Positions 51,657-60,329 of a stretch of DNA of 64,000 nt are shown here, one piece after another. Source of the DNA: Sphingobacterium oryzagri (GTDB lineage Bacteria; Bacteroidota; Bacteroidia; Sphingobacteriales; Sphingobacteriaceae); NCBI RefSeq assembly GCF_028736175.1, contig NZ_CP117880.1:1674001-1738000 (forward strand). Direction: 5' to 3'. The notes beneath the pieces were generated by a model. The model was not told the origin of the DNA, searched no databases, and saw nothing but the letters and a program-made list of their open reading frames with translations. Position 1 is the stretch's first letter, and each line of letters starts with the position of its first letter. The position numbers and the translations under genes are program-made.

Positions 51657-52883
51657 TTAGTCCTCCGTTTCTGTGTCACTATGTATAACTTCTGTTAACA
51701 AATCTAATAGCTCGGCATTAGGCGCTTGCCCCAATCGATATTGAAAATAGTCTTTGAATAATTCGTCTACGTCCTGTGCGAGGTTTATAGCAGGAATAGT
51801 TTCGCTTGCCGTCTCTTCTTTTTGGACAATAGGGATGATGTGGATAATACCATCATGCGCTTCATGAATACGTTTTAATGCGGCAGAGCTGATAAATTCC
51901 TGGCTCACCAGCGTGAGTTCGACGAGCGCATAGGGCGTAGCTTGTAGCCAGCTGACAGCCGCGTCGATATCATCAAAGCGCTTTCGGTAAAGCTGGCGCC
52001 CCGATTGCAAAGGAATCTTGTGGTAACGCGCTGGAACTTTAGGCGCAGCTTCGATAATCACTACAGCTTTCTCTTGCCCGGCTTCCGAAAACGAGTAAGC
52101 AAGCGGACTGCTGGGATAAACTACGGGCGCCGGATGACCGCCGATCTGCTGAAAGCGATGCAAATGTCCCAAAGCTGTATATTGGATTTGTGACGGTATG
52201 CCGTCAGAATAAATAAGATCAGCATGGCCTACGCGTATCGGCTTTTCGCCCTCCGGTTCTTCGAGTATTTCACCGCCCCGTTTGAGCATATACAAATGCG
52301 CGGTCAGCATATTAAATCCGTGTTCATCGCAGTACGCATCCGCTATGTGCTGCCAATGGGTATGCAATACTTCGTTCAACTGCTGCTCGCGATCGTTACT
52401 GCCTAAAAATTGTTTTAAACGCAACTCGTTAGCAAACGGTGTGTGGAGCACACGCAAAGGGAAATCAAATTTTGGGAGCAATATCTCGAGAAAACCTTGA
52501 TCCGTCTTACTCAGCGCAAAGCCATGTTGTATTTCAAAAGGAACAACTTTTGCCCTCGGATAGCCAACAAAAATAATACCGCATTCGCGCGCCAAAGCGT
52601 CGGGCGCGTCAATTCGATCGGCGCTATCGTGATTGCCAGCTATGGCTATAACTGGGCGCTTGCCTTCTTGGCTCAACCGGCGTAACGTTTTGTAAAGCAA
52701 CTCTACTGCTTCTACGGGCGGGTTGAACGTGTCAAATAGATCGCCAGCAACGACGACTGCATCCACCTGCTCGCGATCAGCTATTTCGCATATTTCTGCT
52801 AAAACTTGTCGTTGTTCATCCAGTCGCGAAAAGTAATCTAACCGCTTTCCTAAATGCCAATCTGCCGTATGTAGTATTTTCAT
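51657..52883 (-). CDS. sbcD: SbcD-type nuclease, Mre11-like
   Basis: 408 residues. Calcineurin-like phosphoesterase with the full set of metal motifs: DWHLGKRLDYF (first), VVAGDLFDTFNPP, IAIAGNHDSADRI and, later, LTAHLYMLKRGGEI and ALGHLHRFQQIG. The C-terminal region (about 285-400) is the SbcC-interacting cap. It cleaves hairpins and double-strand ends within the SbcCD complex. It is translated just ahead of sbcC. Confidence 0.94.
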   Translation of the reverse strand: MKILHTADWHLGKRLDYFSRLDEQRQVLAEICEIADREQVDAVVVAGDLFDTFNPPVEAVELLYKTLRRLSQEGKRPVIAIAGNHDSADRIDAPDALARECGIIFVGYPRAKVVPFEIQHGFALSKTDQGFLEILLPKFDFPLRVLHTPFANELRLKQFLGSNDREQQLNEVLHTHWQHIADAYCDEHGFNMLTAHLYMLKRGGEILEEPEGEKPIRVGHADLIYSDGIPSQIQYTALGHLHRFQQIGGHPAPVVYPSSPLAYSFSEAGQEKAVVIIEAAPKVPARYHKIPLQSGRQLYRKRFDDIDAAVSWLQATPYALVELTLVSQEFISSAALKRIHEAHDGIIHIIPIVQKEETASETIPAINLAQDVDELFKDYFQYRLGQAPNAELLDLLTEVIHSDTETED

Positions 52884-53014
52884 GCTTTCTAATTTTGAAT
52901 CTTAGCGCGGGGCAATTGCCTTTTATCGAAAAGGCCTTGCATTCTTGCTGTTTGCCTGGATGCTTGTATGAACTTTGCGAACGGATAACGTACCGACCGG
53001 CTAGTTTGTGAGCA

Positions 53015-53305
53015 TTAACGTGCTTTTTCGTTATTGTCGGAATGCCCCAAGCTTTTTGCAGGATTGACTAGGTCGCGCACCAATTGTTTGAGTTCTTTGG
53101 TTTCCGGAAACTGCCCCATCGTTTTTCGATCGAAGATTACCTGCTCTTGAACACTAACCGCAAAGCGTCCGCTAATTTCGCTCGGCACCAACGTGACGCC
53201 GTAAATGTCATCTACAAATGTGCCGAGCAACTCTTGGGCAAAATATGCCGCGCGAAGCATCCATCCGCATTTGGGGCAATAAACTATGGTAATGGTCGGT
53301 TTCAT
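53015..53305 (-). CDS. SelT/SelW/SelH family (Rdx) redox protein
   Basis: 96 residues from the ATG at 53305 (MKPTITIVYCPKCGWMLRA); two further in-frame ATGs upstream (53308, 53320) are possible. The thioredoxin-like fold has a conserved C-P-K-C, the Cys form of the CxxU motif, near residue 11, and the G-x-F-x-V-like segment ISGRFAVSVQEQVIFDRK. Function is redox or protein-thiol related and not established. No Sec codon is seen. It stands alone, downstream of sbcD in opposite context. Confidence 0.87.
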   Translation of the reverse strand: MKPTITIVYCPKCGWMLRAAYFAQELLGTFVDDIYGVTLVPSEISGRFAVSVQEQVIFDRKTMGQFPETKELKQLVRDLVNPAKSLGHSDNNEKAR

Positions 53306-53524
53306 CATCGCTGCTTTTTTCAAAAATAAGCAAAACAGCGCAGAGAAAAAACTATGCTGCGAGACGCGTTCTATATTATAACGGTTAAATTGCGCTACAA
53401 ACCTCCCGATGCCCTACAACCAACGTTAGCGCACAAGGAATTGCATTATTCCTTATTTTTTGTCAGGAAAAAGTCAGTATAAAATCAACTGATATGGTTG
53501 GGTTTTTATCGGAAAAGCGTATTT

Positions 53525-53532
53525 TAGATTTG
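53525..53532 (+). promoter_or_regulatory. Bacteroidota -7 box (TAGATTTG)
   Basis: Exact TAnnTTTG, 50 bases before the ATG of the hydrolase gene at 53582. TTG at 53498-53500 is a possible -33 but is spaced too far (24 bases). Confidence 0.45.
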
Positions 53533-53581
53533 TGAAAAATAATAGGTCTACCTACACCCGCGTCAATTCCAGTTTCCAATC

Positions 53582-54262
53582 ATGATAAAGTACATTTTTC
53601 TCGCCCTGTTGCTGTCAACAAAAATTGTTTTTGCTCAGCAGAAAGCCATTCAGGGTCAGGCAGCATACGACTTTCTAATAGACACCAGTAATTACGAAAA
53701 AGAAGAAAAAAGCCCGCTTTTAATATTTTTACATGGGCGCAGTTTGTCGGGGCATGATCTCAACCGGGTAAAGCGGTATGGCGTATTGTACGCTAAGAAT
53801 AGAGGTTTAGAAATCCCTTCTTCTTTAATTATTGCGCCACAGACTAGTAACGGTTGGGACCCGGACAAGGTGAAGGAAGTGCTCGATTATATGCTCACTA
53901 ATTTTAATGTGGATGAGACGCGAGTATATGTTTGCGGCATGAGTATGGGCGGCTACGGCACGATGGATTTTGTTGGCAAATATCCCGAATCGGTTGCGGC
54001 GGCCGTTGCAATTTGTGGAGGCGGAACAATGCGCTATGCAGAAAATTTGGCAACCGTGCCTCTTTGGATACAGCACGGAAGCGCAGACCGAGCTGTGCCC
54101 GCATCAGAATCGAAAAAAATATTTCACGCGATAAAAAAGGTGAATCCAGATGCGGAGGCCAAGCTTACGATCATACCTGGTGGTACGCACGGCAGCGTGG
54201 AGCGACTTTTCCATAACGACGATATGTACGACTGGCTATTTCAACACCGTAAGTCGAATTAA
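53582..54262 (+). CDS. Secreted alpha/beta hydrolase (PHB-depolymerase/esterase-like)
   Basis: 226 residues. Signal peptide MIKYIFLALLLSTKIVFAQ. The oxyanion region LLIFLHGRSLSGHDLN is followed by the nucleophile elbow CGMSMGGYGTMDF (GxSxG, Ser near 119). The acidic residue is in LWIQHGSADRAVPASES, and the His in IIPGGTHGSVERLF. The layout matches the esterase/PHB depolymerase and prolyl oligopeptidase-like group. It is probably periplasmic. Its 3' end is six bases from a perfect palindrome that lies in front of the radical SAM gene. Confidence 0.85.
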   Translation: MIKYIFLALLLSTKIVFAQQKAIQGQAAYDFLIDTSNYEKEEKSPLLIFLHGRSLSGHDLNRVKRYGVLYAKNRGLEIPSSLIIAPQTSNGWDPDKVKEVLDYMLTNFNVDETRVYVCGMSMGGYGTMDFVGKYPESVAAAVAICGGGTMRYAENLATVPLWIQHGSADRAVPASESKKIFHAIKKVNPDAEAKLTIIPGGTHGSVERLFHNDDMYDWLFQHRKSN

Positions 54263-54268
54263 AAAAGA

Positions 54269-54305
54269 TTCTCAAAAATACTAATAATTTTAGTATTTTT
54301 GAGAA
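54269..54305. promoter_or_regulatory. 37-bp perfect palindrome with TACTAA-N5-TTAGTA core
   Basis: Arms TTCTCAAAAATACTAA (54269-54284) and TTAGTATTTTTGAGAA (54290-54305) pair over all 16 bases around TAATT. It reaches the A of the ATG at 54305. The core, 54279-54295, is the same 17-bp operator-like site found before radC at 56445-56461. It could be a repressor operator, and as RNA it would bury the ribosome-binding site. Confidence 0.7.
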
Positions 54306-55378
54306 TGAGTTCGGATCAATCATCAACATATTTCAAGGGGCGCGGGGCGCAGGTTAATCCCAATAATAAGTTTTTCACGCATAGCTATGTGCAGGAACAT
54401 ATCGAAGGATTGGATGAACCATTTTTAGCCGGATCGTCTACCCAGCTTATCGCAACCTATCCAAAATCTATTCTTTCAAAAGTCGATAGTCCAGATATCG
54501 GATTTTCCCGCTCTATCAATCCTTATCAAGGATGTGAACACGGCTGCATCTATTGCTATGCGCGCAATTCGCACGAGTATTGGGGTTACAGCGCGGGTAT
54601 GGATTTCGAACGTAAGATTTTGGTAAAGTATAATGCTGTAGAATTACTGGAGAAAGAATTTGAGAAGAAAAGTTACGTCCCGGAACTGATCTTTATGTCG
54701 GGCAATACCGATTGCTATCAACCTATCGAACGGAAGCTGGGCATTACGCGGCAATTGCTCAGTACCTTTTTAACGTATAAACATCCGGTTTCGTTGATCA
54801 GCAAGAATGTCTTGATGCTACGCGACCTGGATCTTCTTTCTGAGTTGGCTGTGCTAGGGCTGGTGCGTGTTTCTGTAACGATCAATAGTTTGCGCGAGGA
54901 GGTGAGGCGAAAGATGGAACCGCGGACAGCGACAGCCTCTGCCCGGCTGCAATTGATCGAACGGCTTGCCGAAAAGAATATCCCGGTATCGCTTATGATA
55001 GCGCCCATTGTGCCCGGAATTAACAGCGATGAGATGCCGGAACTTATCCGATCAGCGGCTGATGCCGGAGCCAAATGGGCAAGCTACACCATCGTACGGT
55101 TAAATGGTGCGATCGCAGATATCTTTCGTGATTGGTTGTATAAAAACTATCCCGATCGCGCCGAAAAGGTTATTCACGGAATAGAATCTTGCCACGCAGG
55201 TAAGCTGAATGACAGCGAGTGGGGAAGACGCATACGCGGCGAAGGCAATACGGCAGAAGGAATTCGCCAGTTGTTTTATATGGGCGTCAAAAAATTTATG
55301 CCCAATGAAAAATCGCCGGATTTACGTATCGATCTCTTCGAACGGCCTAATAAAAGCGCGCAACTACGACTTTTTTAA
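54305..55378 (+). CDS. PA0069-family radical SAM protein
   Basis: 357 residues from the ATG at 54305, the family-typical start (an alternative TTG at 54299 lies inside the palindrome). The cluster motif is CEHGCIYCYARNSHEYWG, with cysteines near 79, 83 and 86 that ligate a 4Fe-4S centre. The region FMSGNTDCYQPIERKLGITRQ, split at ERKL, is diagnostic of the PA0069/spore-photoproduct-lyase-like group. SAM-binding residues follow in SVTINSLREEVRRKMEPR. Such genes are often found near translesion polymerase genes in this phylum (knowledge of family context), but none is here. The operator-like palindrome suggests tight repression. Confidence 0.9.
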   Translation: MSSDQSSTYFKGRGAQVNPNNKFFTHSYVQEHIEGLDEPFLAGSSTQLIATYPKSILSKVDSPDIGFSRSINPYQGCEHGCIYCYARNSHEYWGYSAGMDFERKILVKYNAVELLEKEFEKKSYVPELIFMSGNTDCYQPIERKLGITRQLLSTFLTYKHPVSLISKNVLMLRDLDLLSELAVLGLVRVSVTINSLREEVRRKMEPRTATASARLQLIERLAEKNIPVSLMIAPIVPGINSDEMPELIRSAADAGAKWASYTIVRLNGAIADIFRDWLYKNYPDRAEKVIHGIESCHAGKLNDSEWGRRIRGEGNTAEGIRQLFYMGVKKFMPNEKSPDLRIDLFERPNKSAQLRLF

Positions 55379-55394
55379 AAGCACAGGGATAACA

Positions 55395-55436
55395 AAAACG
55401 CTGCCTTACAACGTGTTTGTTATAAGGCAGCGTTTT
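55395..55436. terminator. Bidirectional terminator after the radical SAM gene
   Basis: Perfect 14-bp stem AAAACGCTGCCTTA / TAAGGCAGCGTTTT with a 14-base loop, T-rich on both sides. It serves both this gene and DUF5606 on the minus strand. Confidence 0.85.
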
Positions 55437-55458
55437 ATTCTGCTGAACGTCCGTCAAT

Positions 55459-55863
55459 TTATTGAATAGGGGCAGGAGCCTCTTCTTCAAATAACGGTAG
55501 CTCTTTGATAATGTTATACCAAGATACAATCTTTTTGATGTCCGAAGAATAGACACGAGACTCGTCGTGACCTGGCGCTACCTCGCGGAAAAAATTGCGA
55601 AGTGCGTTGCCATCGGCTTTTACATCCGGAGTTTCACTACCGGCAGCTTTGATCGCTTCGAATACATCCAATAGACGAATCTCTTCTTCTTCACCGTAGA
55701 TGGTGATATCTTCTAACGTAGCCATTTTGGTCGTCGAAAGGTTGACAGTAGATTTAACCTTTTTCTCGTCCAGTGATTCCAATATAAAACCACCTTTATT
55801 TTGGCCGATTAATTTAAAAAGACCTGGTTTTCCGGTAACTGATACTAATGCTCTTAAATTCAT
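55459..55863 (-). CDS. DUF5606 family protein
   Basis: 134 residues from the ATG at 55863 (MNLRALVSVTGKPGLFKLIG). The frame is open ten codons upstream, but those codons overlap the cyclophilin gene's end. The family start MNLRALVSVTGKPGLFKL is followed by an SH3-like barrel and a helical half (EIRLLDVFEAIKAAG, NFFREVAPGHDESRVYSSD). Found in Bacteroidota next to ppiB, its function is unknown. It starts 10 bp after the ppiB stop, so they form one operon. Confidence 0.85.
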   Translation of the reverse strand: MNLRALVSVTGKPGLFKLIGQNKGGFILESLDEKKVKSTVNLSTTKMATLEDITIYGEEEEIRLLDVFEAIKAAGSETPDVKADGNALRNFFREVAPGHDESRVYSSDIKKIVSWYNIIKELPLFEEEAPAPIQ

Positions 55864-55873
55864 AGAAACAGAA

Positions 55874-56332
55874 TTAATCTTCAATAACTTCAACAGTTAA
55901 AATACGATCACCTTGACGAATGTTATCCACCACGTCAACGTTTTCAATCACCTTACCGAAACAAGTATGGTTTCTATCCAAATGCGCAGTGTTGTTTCTG
56001 CTGTGGCAAACAAAAAACTGAGAGCCACCAGTATTACGACCCGCGTGTGCCATGGAAAGTACGCCGCGATCATGGTATTGATTTTCGCCAGTCAATTCGC
56101 AATCGATCTTGTATCCCGGACCACCAGTACCCGGCATTCCCGTAGCACCTTCACGCGTATTTGGGCAACCACCTTGAATAACAAAATCAGGAATAACACG
56201 GTGGAAAGTCAAGCCATCGTAATAGCCCGATTTAGCTAATTTAATAAAATTTGCAACGGTATTCGGAGCGTCTTCTGTGTAAAACTGCACAGTCATATCG
56301 CCTTTTTCTGTCTTAATAATCGCTTTACTCAT
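55874..56332 (-). CDS. ppiB: Peptidyl-prolyl cis-trans isomerase, cyclophilin type
   Basis: 152 residues, with no signal peptide (cytosolic). Cyclophilin core: [32 protein letters not shown] (active-site Arg/Phe), [33 protein letters not shown] and [11 protein letters not shown]. The Trp that binds cyclosporin in human cyclophilins is replaced by His, as usual in bacteria. It isomerises Xaa-Pro bonds during folding and is co-transcribed with DUF5606. Confidence 0.93.
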   Translation of the reverse strand: MSKAIIKTEKGDMTVQFYTEDAPNTVANFIKLAKSGYYDGLTFHRVIPDFVIQGGCPNTREGATGMPGTGGPGYKIDCELTGENQYHDRGVLSMAHAGRNTGGSQFFVCHSRNNTAHLDRNHTCFGKVIENVDVVDNIRQGDRILTVEVIED

Positions 56333-56444
56333 CGTTTTACTTATTATTTATCGAACTGCAAAGATAAAGTTTCTGAACGAAATGTCCCGTTTGAATTGGT
56401 TAAGAATTGTTAATGAATTAAAAAAGAGGAAATTGGTTTTAAAA

Positions 56445-56461
56445 TACTAAAAAAATTAGTA
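56445..56461. promoter_or_regulatory. TACTAA-N5-TTAGTA operator-like site before radC
   Basis: TACTAA-AAAAA-TTAGTA, identical arms and spacing to the core of the palindrome at 54279-54295. It ends 28 bases before the radC ATG, where a repressor would cover the promoter. Confidence 0.65.
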
Positions 56462-56489
56462 GCTTAGTAGTGATAAAGAAAAGCACCCA

Positions 56490-57185
56490 ATGATAGCAAC
56501 GAATAAACTCGTAATCCGGGAATGGTCAGAAGCTGATCGCCCGCGCGAAAAGCTACTCGATCAAGGAAGACGCGCGTTAAGCGATGCCGAGCTCATGGCC
56601 ATCTTGATCGGTTCTGGCTCTCGAAATGAATCAGCCGTAGAACTCTGCCGCCGTATACTAGCTGACGCCAAAAATAATCTAAACAGGCTTTCTAAGCTGG
56701 AAGCACACGATCTCTGTCACTACAAGGGCATCGGTATGGCCAAAGCAATTTCCATTATTGCAGCCCTTGAAATTGGTCGCCGTCGTCGGGAAACTGCACC
56801 TCATATTATGCCTGTGTTGAGCAGCAGCAAGCATGTGAACGAATACTTTCGTGGCAATATGCAAGATCTGCCTCACGAAGAGTTTTGGGTGCTCTATCTC
56901 AATACCGGTTGCAGGTTAATAGACAAGCAATTTATTGGCAAAGGCGGCCAGGATTTTACGCCTGTAGATATTCGCGTCATATTACGTTTTGCCTTGCAAG
57001 CCAAGGCCAATTCCCTTATTTTGGTTCACAACCACCCTTCCGGCACGCTTAGAGCTAGCCAAGCCGATAAAGATCTTACCGCACAAGTCGTAGCCGCAGC
57101 CGCACTGCTCGAGCTGCAAGTTAACGATCACGTTATCTTTACCGATACCAGCTATTTTAGTTTTCGAGACGAAGACCTGTTGTAA
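56490..57185 (+). CDS. radC: RadC/JAB-domain DNA repair-associated protein
   Basis: 231 residues. The N-terminal helix-hairpin-helix region (PREKLLDQGRRALSDAELMAILIG, broken at ALSD) is followed by KGIGMAKAISIIAALEIGRR. The C-terminal JAMM metalloprotease-like domain has KGGQDFTPVDIRVILRFAL, then the zinc motif HNHPSGTLRASQADKDLT. The RadC role in repair is debated, and many copies are on mobile elements, but here it is chromosomal. The TACTAA-N5-TTAGTA site upstream is shared with the radical SAM gene. Confidence 0.93.
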   Translation: MIATNKLVIREWSEADRPREKLLDQGRRALSDAELMAILIGSGSRNESAVELCRRILADAKNNLNRLSKLEAHDLCHYKGIGMAKAISIIAALEIGRRRRETAPHIMPVLSSSKHVNEYFRGNMQDLPHEEFWVLYLNTGCRLIDKQFIGKGGQDFTPVDIRVILRFALQAKANSLILVHNHPSGTLRASQADKDLTAQVVAAAALLELQVNDHVIFTDTSYFSFRDEDLL

Positions 57186-57202
57186 TAGCTTCCAACAAAA
57201 AA

Positions 57203-57234
57203 ACAAAGGAGCGATTGACCAATCGCTCCTTTGT
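57203..57234. terminator. Bidirectional terminator between radC and the nucleoside kinase
   Basis: Perfect 14-bp stem ACAAAGGAGCGATT / AATCGCTCCTTTGT with a 4-base loop, T/A-rich on both sides, between two convergent genes. Confidence 0.88.
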
Positions 57235-57241
57235 TTTTTTG

Positions 57242-57856
57242 TTAAAATAAGCCGAACATTTCAGCTTCAATCTTACTGATGATCTGCCCGAGATCTTCCG
57301 GATTGTTTGCAAAGTCTAAATTGTCTTTATCCAGGATCAGCAATTTTCCTTCCTTATAGTTTCCTATCCATTTTTCATACTTTTCATTCAGTTTGGAAAG
57401 GTAGTCCAAGCGAATTGCCGATTCATAATCGCGCCCTCTTTTTTGTATATTATTGACTAATGTAGGCACCGACGCGCGCAAATAGATCAATAAGTCTGGC
57501 GGCTTGATGTAATTGACAATACTTTGGAAAATATTGCTGTAATTTTCAAAATCACGTGCGCTCATTAAGCCCATGTCATACAGATTCTCCGCAAAAATAT
57601 AAGCATCTTCATAAATCGTCCGGTCCTGGATCATATTAATACCACGGTTTTGCAGGTCGACAATATGTCTGAAGCGGCTGTTGAGGAAGAAAATCTGCAG
57701 ATTGAAGGCCCAACGTTTCATATCTCCATAAAAATCCTCCAGATAAGGGTTGTTTTCAACCGCTTCAAATTGAGGCTCAAAGTTTAAGTGGCGAGACAGT
57801 TTTTCCGTTAAAGTCGTTTTTCCAGCGCCTATATTTCCTACGATGGCTAAATGCAT
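57242..57856 (-). CDS. Deoxynucleoside kinase
   Basis: 204 residues. P-loop GNIGAGKTTLTEKLS at the N-terminus, then EAVENNPYLEDFYGDMKRW and LQIFFLNSRFRHI. The motif QDRTIYEDAYIFAENLYDMG holds the ERSYYED-type catalytic Asp/Arg region. IYLRASVPTLVNNIQKRGRDYE is the LID. These features identify a deoxyadenosine/deoxyguanosine-type kinase that phosphorylates salvaged deoxynucleosides with ATP. It is upstream of trpS on the same strand, with a 40-bp gap. Confidence 0.9.
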   Translation of the reverse strand: MHLAIVGNIGAGKTTLTEKLSRHLNFEPQFEAVENNPYLEDFYGDMKRWAFNLQIFFLNSRFRHIVDLQNRGINMIQDRTIYEDAYIFAENLYDMGLMSARDFENYSNIFQSIVNYIKPPDLLIYLRASVPTLVNNIQKRGRDYESAIRLDYLSKLNEKYEKWIGNYKEGKLLILDKDNLDFANNPEDLGQIISKIEAEMFGLF

Positions 57857-57896
57857 GTTCTTAAATTAAAAAGTTAAAATGACAAGCGTGATGTAC

Positions 57897-58898
57897 CTAA
57901 AATAATTTTTTGATTCCGATGATCTCCCGAACTTCCCGAATCGTCTTTCTTGCGCTCTCGCTGGCTTTTTCGGCACCCAAACGAACTACTTTTTGCAGAT
58001 AAGCATCGTCCGCCGAAATCGCTTCGATACGCGAGCGAACTGGTTCTGTCGCTAGAATCATATCCTCTGCTAGTTGTTTCTTAAAATCGCCGTAACGGAT
58101 GGCACAATTGTTATACAAATTGTCGAAATGTGCCAAGGTATCGTCACTCGAAACGACTTTCATTAAGTCGAAAAGGTTTTGGATAGCCTCTGGCTTCGGC
58201 TGGTTCATTTCCGTTGGGCCCGCGTCGGAAACTGCACGCATCACTTTCTTGCGAATTACTTCCGGCGAATCACTGAGGTATACACAGCTGGCCTCACCAT
58301 TGGATTTTCCCATTTTCCCATTGCCGTCGAGCCCCGGAATTTTGACCAGCTTATCACTATAAGAGAAAGCAAATGCCTCTTTGAAATAATCCACGTCGTA
58401 AAGTCGGTTAAAACGGTTGCCGAATGTACGCGTCATTTCTAAATGTTGCTCTTGATCTTTGCCTACCGGTACTTTAGTACCGTGGTGAATCAGGATATCG
58501 CAGGCCATCAAAACTGGGTAAGTTAACAATCCGGCATTGACATTATCTGGATTGGCACGCACTTTATCTTTAAAAGCCGTGGCACGCTCCAGCTCGCCCA
58601 AGTAGGCGTTCATATTCATGTATAGATAGAGCTCGGCTACTTCCGGAACATCCGATTGCACATATATTGTAGATTTTTCAGGATCAATACCCGCAGCTAA
58701 ATATTCGACAACCACTTCGCGCACGGTGCGGCTGAGGTCGCCCGGTGTGGGGTGGGTCGTCAACGAATGTAAATCTGCAATAAAAAAGAAGCAGTTGTAC
58801 TCGTCTTGCATTTTTACAAAATTGCTCAACGCCCCGTAATAGTTGCCTAAATGTAATTTTCCGGTACTTCGTATACCACTAACAACAGTTTCTTTCAT
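57897..58898 (-). CDS. trpS: Tryptophanyl-tRNA synthetase
   Basis: 333 residues, class I synthetase. The HIGH-type motif is STGKLHLGNYYGAL (residues about 11-24). The KMSKS-type motif is NGKMGKSNGEAS near residue 194. Conserved tryptophan-pocket residues occur in NAGLLTYPVLMACDILIHHG, split at PVLM, and GKDQEQHLEMTR. Length agrees with bacterial TrpRS. It charges tRNA-Trp; no attenuator or leader peptide is visible at its 5' end. Confidence 0.95.
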   Translation of the reverse strand: MKETVVSGIRSTGKLHLGNYYGALSNFVKMQDEYNCFFFIADLHSLTTHPTPGDLSRTVREVVVEYLAAGIDPEKSTIYVQSDVPEVAELYLYMNMNAYLGELERATAFKDKVRANPDNVNAGLLTYPVLMACDILIHHGTKVPVGKDQEQHLEMTRTFGNRFNRLYDVDYFKEAFAFSYSDKLVKIPGLDGNGKMGKSNGEASCVYLSDSPEVIRKKVMRAVSDAGPTEMNQPKPEAIQNLFDLMKVVSSDDTLAHFDNLYNNCAIRYGDFKKQLAEDMILATEPVRSRIEAISADDAYLQKVVRLGAEKASESARKTIREVREIIGIKKLF

Positions 58899-59020
58899 GT
58901 CGCGAATTTACGTAATAATTGGTAAATACAGGCAACGGGCGGCTATTAGTTTACGAAATGTACCCTCAAATTAGTCTTGGCCATTCGCTCCATTTGTTTG
59001 CTGATTTTACCGTGTTTTAT

Positions 59021-59824
59021 TTATAGTTTCTTCGCCTCGTTCCAGTAGCTATCCATTTCTGCTAAGGTCATTTCGTTGAGTTGTTGCCCGTTTTCGGCCG
59101 CTCGTTTTTCGATGTGTGTAAAGCGCTTTATAAATTTCTTATTCGTTCGTTCCAAAGCATTTTCCGGATTGATGCCCAGGTGTCTCGCATAGTTGATCAA
59201 CGAAAACAGCAAATCACCAAATTCACCTTCCGCTTTGTCCATATCGACAGGCTGGGTATCCGCAAGATCAAATTCGTTTTTAAACTCTGCCAGTTCTTCT
59301 TCTACTTTTAGCCAGACCTGACTTTTGTCTTCCCAATCAAAACCTACACCACGCACTTTATCTTGCATGCGATAGGCTTTTACCAGTGCGGGCAAACCTT
59401 TGGGCACGCCAGATAATACCGATTTATTGCCTTCTTTAAGCTTGATCGCCTCCCAATTGTTTTTTACCTCTTCTTCGTTGTTAACCGTGATGTCACCGTA
59501 GATGTGTGGATGGCGCGAAATCAGCTTTTCACAAACCGCATTTAATACATCCACCGTATTGAACAATTTTTGCTCGTCGGCTATTTTAGCATAAAACACT
59601 AAATGCATCATCACGTCGCCCAGTTCTTTTTGTATTTCTGGATAATCTTTTTCCAATATCGCGTCGGTGAGTTCGTACATTTCCTCGATAGTCAAATGAC
59701 GTAATGAATCCATTGTTTGTTTGCGATCCCAGGGACAAGCGATGCGCAGCGTATCGAGAATAGTCAGCAATCTTTCAAAAGCTGTTCCGGGAGTATATTG
59801 TGCAGGCGGGGCGATATGTGCCAT
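59021..59824 (-). CDS. mazG: Nucleoside triphosphate pyrophosphohydrolase
   Basis: 267 residues from the ATG at 59824 (MAHIAPPAQYTPG); 21 extra codons upstream are not family-like. Two MazG helical repeats: RLLTILDTLRIACPWDRKQT (the CPWDxxQT motif) and EEMYELTDAILEKDYPEIQ with EELGDxx-like KELGDVMMHLVF, then a second repeat near KVEEELAEFKNEFDL and GEFGDLLFSLINYARHLG. These acidic clusters bind Mg2+. The enzyme hydrolyses (d)NTPs to NMP and PPi, cleansing the nucleotide pool. Confidence 0.93.
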   Translation of the reverse strand: MAHIAPPAQYTPGTAFERLLTILDTLRIACPWDRKQTMDSLRHLTIEEMYELTDAILEKDYPEIQKELGDVMMHLVFYAKIADEQKLFNTVDVLNAVCEKLISRHPHIYGDITVNNEEEVKNNWEAIKLKEGNKSVLSGVPKGLPALVKAYRMQDKVRGVGFDWEDKSQVWLKVEEELAEFKNEFDLADTQPVDMDKAEGEFGDLLFSLINYARHLGINPENALERTNKKFIKRFTHIEKRAAENGQQLNEMTLAEMDSYWNEAKKL

Positions 59825-60014
59825 ATGTTGTGATTTGGTAAGGATATATTTATGGCCAAACTTAACCAATTTTACGTAGTTGTCCAATTACCACGTTTAT
59901 CATTTTGACCGCATTTGGCAGGTCTAAGCAGCTTTCTTTACGTCAACTAAAAAAATAGTAAAAACTTAACCTTGCTCTACATTGTTTAGTACATGAACGG
60001 ATAATCATTTTATC

Positions 60015-60329
60015 ATGGAAACAAAGCATAATTATGAAACGACTGATGTAGCTTTAGCTAAGCTGCACAGCATGGGGTACACAATAGATTTCAATATCGC
60101 CTTTGATGAAGTCTTGGTCGATGCCGATCATTATAAGATTGATCATTTGTATCGTTATGAGGGCGCCTCAAACCCCGATGATGAGTCTACGGTATACGGT
60201 ATATCCAATGAAAAGAACGGCAAAAAAGGCGTTTTTGTAGCGGGTAATCTTTCTTTGATCGAAGGGAAGAAAAGAGATATTATCCTTAACTTAGAAATGG
60301 AGTATAGGCACAACAAAAATGAATCTTAA
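60015..60329 (+). CDS. Small alpha/beta hypothetical protein
   Basis: 104 residues, acidic, with no signal. MGYTIDFNIAFDEVLVDAD, HLYRYEGASNPDDESTVYG and KKGVFVAGNL define a compact domain. Similar ~100-residue Bacteroidota proteins have been annotated (apparently wrongly) as phosphoribosylpyrophosphate synthetase; there is no PRPP motif here. It overlaps the DUF1543 gene by 11 bases, so the two are coupled. Confidence 0.7.
   Translation: METKHNYETTDVALAKLHSMGYTIDFNIAFDEVLVDADHYKIDHLYRYEGASNPDDESTVYGISNEKNGKKGVFVAGNLSLIEGKKRDIILNLEMEYRHNKNES

Noticed and set aside
60015..60329. Phosphoribosylpyrophosphate synthetase
   Set aside because: The protein is only 104 residues and has no PRPP-binding loop; that name looks like a propagated misannotation.
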